Shown piece by piece: positions 52,640 through 60,704 of a stretch of DNA of 64,000 nucleotides. Numbering within the stretch: the first letter of the stretch is position 1; each line of letters begins with the position of its first letter. Source of the DNA: Phytopseudomonas flavescens (lineage in GTDB: Bacteria; Pseudomonadota; Gammaproteobacteria; Pseudomonadales; Pseudomonadaceae); NCBI RefSeq assembly GCF_900100535.1, contig NZ_FNDG01000021.1:53737-117736 (forward strand), read 5' to 3'. Below the pieces are notes generated by a model, which did not search any database, had not been told where the DNA came from, and saw nothing but the letters and a program-made list of their open reading frames with translations. The translations under genes were made by a program, and so were the position numbers.

Positions 52640-52659
52640 GGCGGTCGCTTGCGACCGCC
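52640..52659 (+). terminator. Stem-loop after the BON gene
   Basis: GGCGGTCG (52640-52647) pairs perfectly with CGACCGCC (52652-52659) around CTTG. It lies between the BON gene and the DUF2383 gene and could attenuate transcription; ATTCT follows without a proper T tract. Confidence 0.55.
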
Positions 52660-52710
52660 ATTCTATGCAGCGCCGCTGACGGCACTGCCTATAAAGACAG
52701 GAATATCGCC

Positions 52711-53142
52711 ATGAGCAACAAGACCGAACAACTGAACGAACTGATCGCCATCGTCCGTGACGGCCAGCGTTTCTACGAGCATGCCCATGATGAGGTCAAG
52801 GACGTGCGCCTGCAGGCGCTGTTCCGCGACATGTCGCAAACCAAGCACCAGGTGATCCAGGCCCTGGCGGTCAAGGTCGCTGCCAATCAGGAAGAGCCGA
52901 CCTCCAGTGGCACCCTCGTCGGCAAGCTGCGTCAGGCCTATGCCGATGCCCGGGCCACGCTGTCCAGTGACGAGGACGCCACCTACGTGGGCCAGCTCGA
53001 AGAGGCTGAAGACCGCATCCTGCATGCCTTCGAGGATGCATTGGAGGATGCCGAACCAGACGTACGCGCACTGCTTGCCGTGGAAATGCCCAAGGTACGC
53101 GCCTGCCACGACCGCATGCGTGACCTGAAGCATGCCATGTAA
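52711..53142 (+). CDS. DUF2383 (PA2169-type) four-helix-bundle protein
   Basis: Soluble protein of 143 aa, entirely helical and acidic. It has the ferritin-like pattern of the DUF2383/PA2169 family: LNELIAIVRDGQRFYEHAHDEV, FRDMSQTKHQVIQAL, EEAEDRILHAFEDAL and MPKVRACHDRMRDLKHAM. His and Glu residues recur in the helices and might bind metal, but no activity is established. A GACAGGAAT ribosome site precedes the ATG. It belongs with the BON gene upstream, and the second sigma-54-like promoter begins after it. Confidence 0.8.
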   Translation: MSNKTEQLNELIAIVRDGQRFYEHAHDEVKDVRLQALFRDMSQTKHQVIQALAVKVAANQEEPTSSGTLVGKLRQAYADARATLSSDEDATYVGQLEEAEDRILHAFEDALEDAEPDVRALLAVEMPKVRACHDRMRDLKHAM

Positions 53143-53175
53143 AACGGCGGGCACAGGGATGTGCCGCCTTTGGCG

Positions 53176-53301
53176 TCGTGCAGAACGCCCGAGATTTGTA
53201 ACGTGATCGTGCAGGATGCCAATGATGGCATTTGGTTTTCTTTTTTAAGATATTGATTTTTAACAGTTTTATTTTTTTATGTAGCTGGCACGCAGGCTGC
53301 A
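53176..53301 (+). promoter_or_regulatory. Second sigma-54-like promoter with TCGTGCA repeats
   Basis: TGGCACGCAGGCTGC (53286-53300) has a consensus -24 element and a near-consensus -12 element (CTGC for TTGC) at correct spacing. TCGTGCAG occurs twice upstream (53176-53183 and 53207-53214), about 110 and 79 bp before the -24 element. That is almost the same distance as the TCGTGCAA copies before the BON promoter (111 and 73 bp). The spacer 53221-53280 is again very AT-rich. The matching layout suggests common control of both units. Confidence 0.65.
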
Positions 53302-53360
53302 ATTACTCAGTCATGAACAGAACGCCGCGCCGTTCGGTAACGACTTCGAGGAACCCTCAC

Positions 53361-53624
53361 ATGAACATTCACCGCGCCCACACCGAGATCCTGATCCTTG
53401 CGGTCGCTTCTGTGCTGGTTTTGTTGGTGAGTGTGTCGTTCAAGGCTCCTCAGGCGAAGCTCGCAGAACCGCAGGCAACCAGCCAGACACGTTTCCAGCC
53501 AGCGGCTGCGGCAGCCGTCACCCAGGCGTCACTGCAGATCGTCAGTGCGCAGCAGGCTACGGGTGACTGGGTGCGCGCCGAGGCTGTCGATGCACCCGTC
53601 AGGCAGACCCGTTGGGTGTTCTGA
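53361..53624 (+). CDS. Small single-pass membrane protein, unknown
   Basis: Predicted protein of 87 aa. One membrane helix lies at about 9-27 (EILILAVASVLVLLVSVSF), followed by an Ala/Gln/Thr-rich exposed tail. GAGGAA lies ahead of the ATG. I recognise no family. It is the first gene after the second sigma-54-like promoter and is followed 60 bp later by the DUF1328 gene, so a role in envelope stress is suggested only by context. Confidence 0.65.
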   Translation: MNIHRAHTEILILAVASVLVLLVSVSFKAPQAKLAEPQATSQTRFQPAAAAAVTQASLQIVSAQQATGDWVRAEAVDAPVRQTRWVF

Positions 53625-53684
53625 ACGGCGATCCGTTTTTAACCGCTACACCCGCAATATCTCAAAAAACCAAGGAGAAACGCC

Positions 53685-53849
53685 ATGCTGAGTTGGGCCA
53701 TTACCTTTCTGATCATCGCCATTGTCGCTGCCGTTCTGGGCTTCGGTGGTATCGCAGGCACTGCCACAGGTATCGCGAAAATCCTTTTCGTGGTGTTCCT
53801 GGTCATGTTCATCGTTTCGTTCATCATGGGCCGCCGCCCTCGGGGCTAG
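53685..53849 (+). CDS. DUF1328/UPF0391 small membrane protein
   Basis: Protein of 54 aa with two membrane helices separated by a Gly-rich turn: MLSWAITFLIIAIVAAVLGF, then GGIAGTATGIAKILF and a second helix ending GRRPRG. AAGGAG lies 7 nt ahead of the ATG. This matches the UPF0391 family, of which P. aeruginosa PA5482 (near algB) is a member. Such proteins are stress-induced in many bacteria, but their function is unknown. It is four bases upstream of the Ivy gene and surely in the same operon. Confidence 0.87.
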   Translation: MLSWAITFLIIAIVAAVLGFGGIAGTATGIAKILFVVFLVMFIVSFIMGRRPRG

Positions 53850-53852
53850 GCC

Positions 53853-54317
53853 ATGGCAATGACTCGATTCAAGACCCTCGTTGCCGCCCTGATGTTGGGT
53901 GGTAGCGCGGCGGCCTTGGCCGCCAACGATGGTGAATTCCACCTGAACGACCTGCTCGGGAGCAATCCCGACTACCGTGAAGCCTGGAAGGAACTCATTC
54001 AGGACGAGGAGCGTTTACCCGAGTGGGTAATCAATCTCAGCGGCGTAGCCACGCCCATGAGAACGCTGGAAGAAGACGGTGACCACTATCTGGTCGGGCA
54101 ATTGTGCGAAACATCCAATTGTTTCAATCAGCGCCTTTACGTTGCCTTCACCCCGGACAAGGATGACGCTTATGCGCTTTGGGTACAGCTGCCCGAAGGC
54201 TTGCCCAAGGATAAGGCGCCCAGTGAGCATGCCGATTTGCGTTGGCTCGGTGAGCCGGACGACGGCATCAAGCAATTGCTGCAGGAACAGTTGAAGAAAG
54301 ACCCCAACTGGTACTGA
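53853..54317 (+). CDS. Ivy-type lysozyme inhibitor
   Basis: Periplasmic protein of 154 aa resembling Ivy, the inhibitor of C-type lysozymes that plugs the enzyme's active site and protects peptidoglycan. The signal peptide ends near AALAANDGEF (residue ~24). Family blocks are LLGSNPDYREAWKELI, LPEWVINLSGVATPM and the inhibitory loop between two cysteines, here CETSNC instead of the CKPHDC of the enteric protein. The variant loop makes inhibitory strength uncertain. An ATG six bases downstream (53859) is an alternative start. Confidence 0.8.
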   Translation: MAMTRFKTLVAALMLGGSAAALAANDGEFHLNDLLGSNPDYREAWKELIQDEERLPEWVINLSGVATPMRTLEEDGDHYLVGQLCETSNCFNQRLYVAFTPDKDDAYALWVQLPEGLPKDKAPSEHADLRWLGEPDDGIKQLLQEQLKKDPNWY

Positions 54318-54325
54318 TGCTGCTG

Positions 54326-54345
54326 ACGGCGCCTTCTGGCGCCGT
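54326..54345 (+). terminator. Terminator-like stem-loop after the Ivy gene
   Basis: ACGGCGCC (54326-54333) and GGCGCCGT (54338-54345) form a perfect 8-bp GC-rich stem with loop TTCT, nine bases after the stop codon. Only a short T-containing tail follows. Confidence 0.65.
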
Positions 54346-54452
54346 TGCTCCATCTGCGGTCGGTAAAATCTCAAGCGCTCCCTCACCTCCCGCTTCCACT
54401 TCTCCTCCCTGGCCGCGTTATCATCAGCCGCTATGTTCTAGGGGGGTGACCT

Positions 54453-55682
54453 ATGCTCAACGGCCTGTGGCTGAGCTTTTTCGTAACAGCGGCGGTGGCA
54501 GGACTGAGCCGCTGGCTGTTGGCCGACGACCCGGCGGTGTTCGCTGCGATGGTGGAAAGCCTGTTCGCCATGGCCAAGTTGTCGGTCGAAGTGATGGTAC
54601 TGCTGTTCGGTACGCTGACCCTGTGGCTCGGCTTGTTGCGCATCGCTGAAAAGGCCGGGCTGGTGGATGCTCTGGCACGGCTGCTCGGGCCACTGTTCGC
54701 CCGCTTGATGCCTGATGTACCGCGGGGCCATCCGGCACTGGGTTTGATCACCATGAACTTCGCCGCCAACGGCCTGGGGCTGGACAACGCAGCCACGCCC
54801 ATCGGCCTCAAGGCCATGCGCTCCCTGCAGGAGCTCAACCCCAGCAGCACCACGGCGAGCAACGCGCAAATCCTCTTTCTGGTGCTCAACGCCTCGTCGC
54901 TGACCCTGCTGCCCGTCACCATCTTCATGTACCGTGCCCAGCAAGGTGCGCCCGATCCGACGCTGGTGTTCCTGCCGATCCTGCTGGCGACCAGCGTTTC
55001 CACTCTGGTTGGCCTGTTTTCCGTGGCCATCATGCAGCGCCTGCGTTTGTGGGATCCGGTCGTGCTGGCCTACATGATTCCCGGCGCACTGCTGCTCGGC
55101 GGTTTCATGGCGATGCTCGCCGGCATGTCCGCCACCGCCCTTGCAGCCTTGTCATCGCTACTCGGCAACCTGACGCTGTTCGGCATCATCATCGCCTTCG
55201 TGGTGATCGGCGCGCTGCGCAAGGTGCAGGTCTACGAGCAGTTCATCGAGGGTGCCAAGGAAGGCTTCGATGTGGCCAAGAGCCTGTTGCCGTATCTGGT
55301 GGCGATGCTCTGTGCGGTGGGCGTGTTGCGCGCGTCCGGTGCCCTGGAGCTGGCGCTGGATGGTATCCGCTGGATCGTCGCCTGGGGCGGCTGGGATACT
55401 CGTTTCGTCGACGCCCTGCCGACTGCGATGGTCAAGCCGTTCTCCGGCAGCGCGGCACGGGCCATGCTGATCGAAACCATGCAGAGCCAGGGTGTCGACA
55501 GCTTCCCGGCCCTTGCGGCAGCGATCATTCAGGGCAGTACGGAAACCACCTTCTACGTGCTGGCCGTGTACTTCGGCGCCGTGGGTATTCAGCGTGCCCG
55601 GCATGCCGTGGGCTGTGCGCTGCTGGCCGAGTTCTCCGGGGTGGTCGCGGCGATCGCCGTGTGCTACTGGTTCTTCGGCTGA
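54453..55682 (+). CDS. SpmA-SpmB fusion / nucleoside-recognition-domain membrane protein
   Basis: Inner-membrane protein of 409 aa with about ten helices. Two related halves are seen: an N-terminal SpmA-like part (LITMNFAANGLGLDNAATPIGLKAM, residues about 105-130) and a C-terminal SpmB-like part (AMVKPFSGSAARAMLIETM and IIQGSTETTFYVLAVYFGAVGI). Such Gate-type (nucleoside recognition) proteins occur as separate genes in spore formers and fused in Proteobacteria, where their role is unknown. GGGGGTGAC precedes the ATG. The 3' end overlaps the convergent DUF5924-type gene by 19 bp. Confidence 0.85.
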   Translation: MLNGLWLSFFVTAAVAGLSRWLLADDPAVFAAMVESLFAMAKLSVEVMVLLFGTLTLWLGLLRIAEKAGLVDALARLLGPLFARLMPDVPRGHPALGLITMNFAANGLGLDNAATPIGLKAMRSLQELNPSSTTASNAQILFLVLNASSLTLLPVTIFMYRAQQGAPDPTLVFLPILLATSVSTLVGLFSVAIMQRLRLWDPVVLAYMIPGALLLGGFMAMLAGMSATALAALSSLLGNLTLFGIIIAFVVIGALRKVQVYEQFIEGAKEGFDVAKSLLPYLVAMLCAVGVLRASGALELALDGIRWIVAWGGWDTRFVDALPTAMVKPFSGSAARAMLIETMQSQGVDSFPALAAAIIQGSTETTFYVLAVYFGAVGIQRARHAVGCALLAEFSGVVAAIAVCYWFFG

Positions 55683-56731
55683 GGGGGTGTCGGTTCGCTG
55701 GTGCCGGTTTGCGTCGGCCGATCAGGCGGCGATTCACTCGCAGCAGGCTGCGGCGCGGCACCCGGGGTCACCTCGAAGCGCAGCACGCCGATCATCTGGC
55801 CTGCCTCCGTCAACACCTGAATCTGCCAGCTACCTTCCACGTCCTGCGGGAAGTTCTGCTTGTGGGTCCAGGCCCGGTAGCCTTTTTCGCGCCCGCCATG
55901 AATGTTCAGGGCGATGCGTTCCAGCTCCCGGCCGTTGTGTTTCCAGACGTGGTAGATGCGTTCATCGAGCCCGCGGGGCGCATTGATCGCCGTGTAGGCA
56001 TACAGGCCGGTGCTGCGTAGCTGACTGGCACTCAATTCTTCGAGGCCTGTTCCAGGGGAGCGATTCTGATTGTCGAACTCCGTGGTGATCGCCACCTCGG
56101 TGAGCCACAGGGTGGCAGGTGGCACCCAGACCCGAGCCAGCCAGCCGAAGGCGCCGATGGCCAGGGTCAGGCCGATCAACAGCAGGCCCCGCCACCATTT
56201 GCGCACGGTGATGATGCTGAACAGGCTGGGAAACGACAGCAGCACGGCGGCCGCCAGCGAATACTGATAGCTCTCGGTGGTGTTGAGCTTGAAGATGATC
56301 GGCAGCGCCGTGAGCATCACCGCGAACAGCGCCAGGGTGTGATAGGCGAGGAAGATCCAGCGCCGTGGTGCCAGCCACTTGTAGTAGAGCGGGTCGGTGA
56401 TCGACACCAGCGCCGCTGCGGCCAACAGCCCGCTGAACAGGGCCTGGCTGCTGTTCCAGGTGGTGGTGATGAAGAAGAACGGCAGGACGAAGAACAGGCT
56501 TTCCTGGTGGATCATCTGCGTGGCATAGCGCAGCAAAGGTCGCGGCAGCTCGAAACCGAAGCGGGCCGCGATGCGCTCGCGCAGCATGTTTTCCAGGATC
56601 AGCCAGAGCCAGCTGACCAGCATCACCAGCGCCACCACCTTGGCCAGCCCGGCCTGGCGGTCGACCAGTACGAAGCTCGCCACCCCGGATAGGAAACCGA
56701 ATATGGCGATGGCGCCGGGATGCCGTTGCAT
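55664..56731 (-). CDS. DUF5924-type membrane protein with C-terminal DUF2914-like domain
   Basis: Membrane protein of about 355 aa. Around seven helices fill residues 5-225 (IAIFGFLSGVASFVLVDRQ; VVALVMLVSWLWLILENML; and so on). A periplasmic beta-rich domain follows (VWVPPATLWLTEVAITTEF; IYHVWKHNGRELERIALNIHGGREKGYRAWTHKQNF), as in DUF2914, and a Pro-rich tail ends the protein. The ATG at 56731 is the first ATG near the homology, but family members may start some 15 residues earlier, for instance at the TTG at 56782. The family name is from memory; function unknown. Confidence 0.75.
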   Translation of the reverse strand: MQRHPGAIAIFGFLSGVASFVLVDRQAGLAKVVALVMLVSWLWLILENMLRERIAARFGFELPRPLLRYATQMIHQESLFFVLPFFFITTTWNSSQALFSGLLAAAALVSITDPLYYKWLAPRRWIFLAYHTLALFAVMLTALPIIFKLNTTESYQYSLAAAVLLSFPSLFSIITVRKWWRGLLLIGLTLAIGAFGWLARVWVPPATLWLTEVAITTEFDNQNRSPGTGLEELSASQLRSTGLYAYTAINAPRGLDERIYHVWKHNGRELERIALNIHGGREKGYRAWTHKQNFPQDVEGSWQIQVLTEAGQMIGVLRFEVTPGAAPQPAASESPPDRPTQTGTSEPTPPQPKNQ

Positions 56732-56917
56732 CAGCGCGATGATCCGGAAAACGAGGCTTTTGCTGGAGGCTATAAAAGACAAGGTGGTTCTGGCAGTGGT
56801 CAAGAACGACCCGCAGGATACTGCATTTGCCCACGTTTGCGGCCTCCACCGATCAGGCGTGGCAGACGCACTGCCTCGCGGGCGGGTCGGTTGAGCGCAA
56901 CGAGGCGAAAGCGACGT

Positions 56918-56946
56918 TGGGTGGACAACGCTCTTTTTGTCCACCA
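56918..56946. repeat. GGTGGACAA-type intergenic repeat, copy 2
   Basis: GGTGGACAA (56920-56928) and TTGTCCACC (56937-56945) form a perfect 9-bp inverted repeat with an 8-nt loop. The sequence preceding it (GCAACGAGGCGAAAGCG) is like that around similar repeats I know from pseudomonads. Related to the copy near 29577-29629. Confidence 0.6.
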
Positions 56947-57060
56947 TTACGGTCATCAAGGGTAGGCAGGGCTAGCCGCGTGGGCAAAGCGTCAGCCAGG
57001 CACACCTATATCTACAGCCAAAAAGTCCGCTGCTGCCCTCTGTCCGCCATGCATCGTTGC

Positions 57061-57963
57061 TCAGCCTATCGCCCCCCGATACTGCTGTGCCTCACCCAAC
57101 AGCCAGTCACGAAAGGCCCTGAGCGCCGCGGACTCGACCTTGCGCTCCGGTACGGTCAGGTAATAGGCGCGGCCGTTGTCCGGAACTGGATGGTCGAGGG
57201 CGACCACCAGGCTGCCGTCGGCCAGTTCGCGCTGGATCAGGAAGGGCGGAATCAGCGCCACGCCCATCTCCTGGCAGGCCGCCTGGGCGAGCATGGAGAA
57301 CAGCTCCAGGCGCGGGCCGGTCATGTCGCGGCCGACATTCAGCCCCTGCGCCGCGAACCACTGGCGCCAGGCGTAGGGCCGGGTGCTCTGCTGCAGCAGT
57401 GGCAGCTCGGCGATCCGCTCGGCGCTCACGGCGGCGCCCTTCAGCAGGGCCGGGCTGCACACTGGCATCAGGTGTTCGTGCATCAGGAAGTGCGCTGCGG
57501 TACCTGACCAGTCGCCATCGCCGAAGTAGATCGCTGCGTCGAAACCGGTATCGGCGAACAGGAACGGTCGGGTGCGGTTGGTCAGGTGTACGGTGACCTG
57601 CGGGTGCAGTCTCTGGAAATCCTTCAAGCGTGGCAGCAACCATTGGGTGGCGAAGGTCGGCACCACGGCCAGCTCCAGGCTCATGGCGCCTTGAGCTCCC
57701 ATCAGCGCCAGGGTGTCGCGCTCCACGGCATCGAGCTGGGCGGCGACCTTGCCAGCATAGGCGGTGCCCGCTTCGGTAAGCACTACGCCCCGTCGCGAAC
57801 GGCGGAACAGCTCCACGCCAAGAAACTGCTCCAACCCGGCGATCTGCCGGCAGACGGCGCCTTGGGTCAGCGCCAGTTCGTCCGCCGCGCGTGTGAAGCT
57901 CTGATGGCGTGCCGAGGCCTCGAAGGCGATCAGCGCTGCCGTGCTGGGGATCTTGCGACGCAT
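57061..57963 (-). CDS. gcdR: LysR-family regulator of glutarate catabolism
   Basis: Activator of 300 aa. The N-terminal winged helix-turn-helix is seen in AALIAFEASARHQSFTRAADELALTQGAVCRQIAGLEQFLG. The C-terminal substrate-binding domain resembles the GcvA type (VVPTFATQWLLPRL, LLQQSTRPYAWRQWFAAQG). It is divergent from gcdH with 158 bp between, the arrangement of GcdR, which activates gcdHG in response to a glutarate-derived signal. Name by synteny and family. Confidence 0.88.
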   Translation of the reverse strand: MRRKIPSTAALIAFEASARHQSFTRAADELALTQGAVCRQIAGLEQFLGVELFRRSRRGVVLTEAGTAYAGKVAAQLDAVERDTLALMGAQGAMSLELAVVPTFATQWLLPRLKDFQRLHPQVTVHLTNRTRPFLFADTGFDAAIYFGDGDWSGTAAHFLMHEHLMPVCSPALLKGAAVSAERIAELPLLQQSTRPYAWRQWFAAQGLNVGRDMTGPRLELFSMLAQAACQEMGVALIPPFLIQRELADGSLVVALDHPVPDNGRAYYLTVPERKVESAALRAFRDWLLGEAQQYRGAIG

Positions 57964-58121
57964 GTATGCGAGCGCCTCACTAATCTGTGCTTTTATAGGT
58001 TGGTCAGGCTATCTCGGAGTGAGCTTGGTGCACAACTGCGTGCGAATTACTCGTTTGCCGAGAGGTGGGCGGCTGCCTAGGCTAAGGCCAACAAGAACTG
58101 TTCACGCACGAGGATTCTGCG

Positions 58122-59303
58122 ATGGCCGCCAAGGCAAGCTTCAACTGGATCGACCCGCTGCTGCTCGATCAGCAGCTCACCGAAGAAGAACGCATGGTGC
58201 AGGGCAGCGCCGAGCAGTTCGCCGCCGACAAGCTGGCGCCGCGGGTTCTCGAGGCCTTCCGTCATGAAAAGACCGACCCGGCGATTTTCCGTGAGATGGG
58301 CGACACCGGGCTGCTCGGCGCGACCATCCCCGAAGCCTATGGCGGCAGTGGTCTCAACTACGTGTGCTACGGCCTGATCGCTCGCGAAGTGGAGCGTGTG
58401 GATTCCGGCTACCGTTCGATGATGAGCGTGCAGTCGTCGCTGGTGATGGTGCCGATCTTTGAGTTCGGCAACGAAGCCACCAGGCAGAAGTACCTGCCCA
58501 AACTGGCCACCGGTGAATACATCGGCTGCTTCGGCCTCACCGAGCCCAACCACGGCTCCGATCCGGGCTCGATGATCACCCGGGCGAAGAAGGTCGACGG
58601 TGGCTACCGCCTGAGCGGCAGCAAGATGTGGATCACCAATTCTCCTATCGCGGATGTCTTCGTGGTCTGGGCCAAGGATGACGCCGGCGAAATCCGCGGT
58701 TTCGTGCTGGAAAAGGGTTGGGAAGGGCTGTCGGCTCCAGCGATCCACGGCAAGGTCGGCCTGCGCGCCTCGATCACCGGTGAGATCGTCATGGACAACG
58801 TGTTCTGCCCCGAAGAGAACGCCTTCCCGGACGTGCGCGGCCTGCGTGGCCCGTTCACCTGCCTCAACTCTGCCCGCTACGGCATCAGTTGGGGAGCCCT
58901 GGGAGCCGCCGAGGCGTGCTGGCACACCGCGCGTCAGTACACCCTGGACCGTCAGCAGTTCGGTCGCCCGCTGGCTGCCAACCAGTTGATCCAGAAAAAG
59001 CTGGCCGACATGCAGACCGAGATCACTCTGGCCCTGCAAGGCTGCCTGCGCCTGGGACGGATGAAGGATGAAGGTACCGCTGCGGTGGAGATCACCTCGA
59101 TCATGAAGCGCAACAGTTGTGGCAAGGCGTTGGATATCGCGCGCCTGGCCCGCGACATGCTCGGCGGTAACGGTATCAGTGACGAGTTCGGCGTGGCCCG
59201 CCACCTGGTCAACCTCGAGGTGGTGAACACCTACGAAGGTACCCATGACGTGCACGCACTGATCCTCGGCCGCGCGCAGACCGGCATCCAGGCCTTTTTC
59301 TAG
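58122..59303 (+). CDS. gcdH: Glutaryl-CoA dehydrogenase
   Basis: FAD enzyme of 393 aa oxidising and decarboxylating glutaryl-CoA to crotonyl-CoA in lysine, hydroxylysine and glutarate breakdown. Acyl-CoA dehydrogenase blocks are present: GCFGLTEPNHGSDPGSM, GSKMWITNSPIADVFVVWAK and ARDMLGGNGISDEFGVARHLVNLEVVNTYEGTHDVHALILGR. The catalytic Glu lies in NTYEGTHD. The N-terminus FNWIDPLLLDQQLTEEERMV is typical of GcdH. gcdG follows after 151 bp. Confidence 0.96.
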   Translation: MAAKASFNWIDPLLLDQQLTEEERMVQGSAEQFAADKLAPRVLEAFRHEKTDPAIFREMGDTGLLGATIPEAYGGSGLNYVCYGLIAREVERVDSGYRSMMSVQSSLVMVPIFEFGNEATRQKYLPKLATGEYIGCFGLTEPNHGSDPGSMITRAKKVDGGYRLSGSKMWITNSPIADVFVVWAKDDAGEIRGFVLEKGWEGLSAPAIHGKVGLRASITGEIVMDNVFCPEENAFPDVRGLRGPFTCLNSARYGISWGALGAAEACWHTARQYTLDRQQFGRPLAANQLIQKKLADMQTEITLALQGCLRLGRMKDEGTAAVEITSIMKRNSCGKALDIARLARDMLGGNGISDEFGVARHLVNLEVVNTYEGTHDVHALILGRAQTGIQAFF

Positions 59304-59454
59304 CGGCAAGCTCCAAGCCACAAGAAAAAGCGAAGACAACCACCGGTGCCCGGTTACGTCTACCTGTGGTTGAAACGTTGTTCCCATGTCGAACCGTCCG
59401 CGTGGGAACGCCGCCGGTGACGCTCCCGCGTCACGCTTGCACGAGGCCTCTGCG

Positions 59455-60678
59455 ATGTCCGGTGCCCTTTCCCATCTCCGTGTGCTCGACCTGTCCCGCG
59501 TACTCGCCGGGCCCTGGTGTGGACAGAACCTCGCCGACCTCGGCGCCGAGGTGATCAAGGTCGAACGCCCGAAAGTCGGCGACGACACTCGCCATTGGGG
59601 CCCGCCCTACCTGCGCGACGATGAGGGATGCGATACCAGCGAAGCGGCCTATTTCCTCTCGGCCAACCGCAACAAGCAATCGCTTACCCTCGACTTCACC
59701 CAGGTGGAAGGTCAACGCCTGGTGCGCGAGCTGGCGAGCAAGTCGGACATCCTCATCGAGAACTTCAAGGTTGGCGGCCTGGCTGCCTACGGGCTGGACT
59801 ACGCCAGCCTGAAGGCGATCAACCCACGGCTGATCTACTGCTCCATCACCGGCTTCGGCCAGAGCGGCCCTTACGCCAAGCGGGCCGGCTACGACTTCAT
59901 GATCCAGGGGCTTGGCGGGCTGATGAGCCTCACCGGCCAGCCCGATGGCGGGGAGGGCGGTGGGCCGGTCAAGGTCGGCGTCGCGCTAACCGATATCCTC
60001 ACCGGCCTCTATGCGACGGTCGCCGTGCTGGCCGCCCTGGCCCATCGTGAAAAGACCGGTGAAGGCCAGCACATCGACATGGCGCTGCTCGACGTGCAGG
60101 TCGCCTGTCTGGCCAATCAGGCGATGAATTACCTGACCACCGGTGTGTCACCGAAGCGCCTGGGCAATGCCCACCCGAACATCGTCCCCTATCAGGCGTT
60201 CCCCACCGCCGATGGCGACCTGATCCTCACGGTTGGCAATGACAGCCAGTTCCGCCAGTTCTGCGACGTGGCCGGGCATCCCGAGTGGGGTGTCGATCCG
60301 CGTTTCGCCAGCAACGCTCAGCGCGTCGCCCATCGCGCCGAGCTGATCCCGCTGATCCGCCAGGCCACGGTGTTCCGCACCACGGTCGAGTGGGTCGGCC
60401 TGCTGGAGGCGGCAGGTGTGCCGTGCGGGCCGGTCAACGACCTTGAGCAGGTCTTCGCCGACCCTCAAGTGATCGCCCGCGGCCTGCGTATCGACCTGCC
60501 ACACCCCCTGGCCGGCAATACGCCGCAGGTAGCCAGCCCGCTGCGCCTGTCGGCCAGCCCGGTGGAGTACCGCCAGGCGCCTCCGCTGCTGGGCGAGCAC
60601 ACCGAGCGCGTCCTCGCCGAGGTGCTTGGGCTGGACGTCAGCGAGATCGAGGCGCTACGCCGTCAGGGCGTGATCTGA
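59455..60678 (+). CDS. gcdG: CoA transferase, glutarate pathway
   Basis: Class III CoA transferase of 407 aa that activates glutarate with succinyl-CoA to give glutaryl-CoA. Family motifs are LSHLRVLDLSRVLAGPWCGQNLADLGAEVIKVE, NRNKQSLTLDF, FGQSGPYAKRAGYDFMIQGLGGLMSLTG and the catalytic-Asp region HIDMALLDVQVA. The ATG at 59455 (MSGALSHLRV) follows GAGG at 9 nt; the open frame upstream is not part of the family. It supplies the substrate for GcdH in the same direction. Confidence 0.92.
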   Translation: MSGALSHLRVLDLSRVLAGPWCGQNLADLGAEVIKVERPKVGDDTRHWGPPYLRDDEGCDTSEAAYFLSANRNKQSLTLDFTQVEGQRLVRELASKSDILIENFKVGGLAAYGLDYASLKAINPRLIYCSITGFGQSGPYAKRAGYDFMIQGLGGLMSLTGQPDGGEGGGPVKVGVALTDILTGLYATVAVLAALAHREKTGEGQHIDMALLDVQVACLANQAMNYLTTGVSPKRLGNAHPNIVPYQAFPTADGDLILTVGNDSQFRQFCDVAGHPEWGVDPRFASNAQRVAHRAELIPLIRQATVFRTTVEWVGLLEAAGVPCGPVNDLEQVFADPQVIARGLRIDLPHPLAGNTPQVASPLRLSASPVEYRQAPPLLGEHTERVLAEVLGLDVSEIEALRRQGVI

Positions 60679-60704
60679 CCCGCTTCTGTTAATAAGCGTG
60701 CGCG

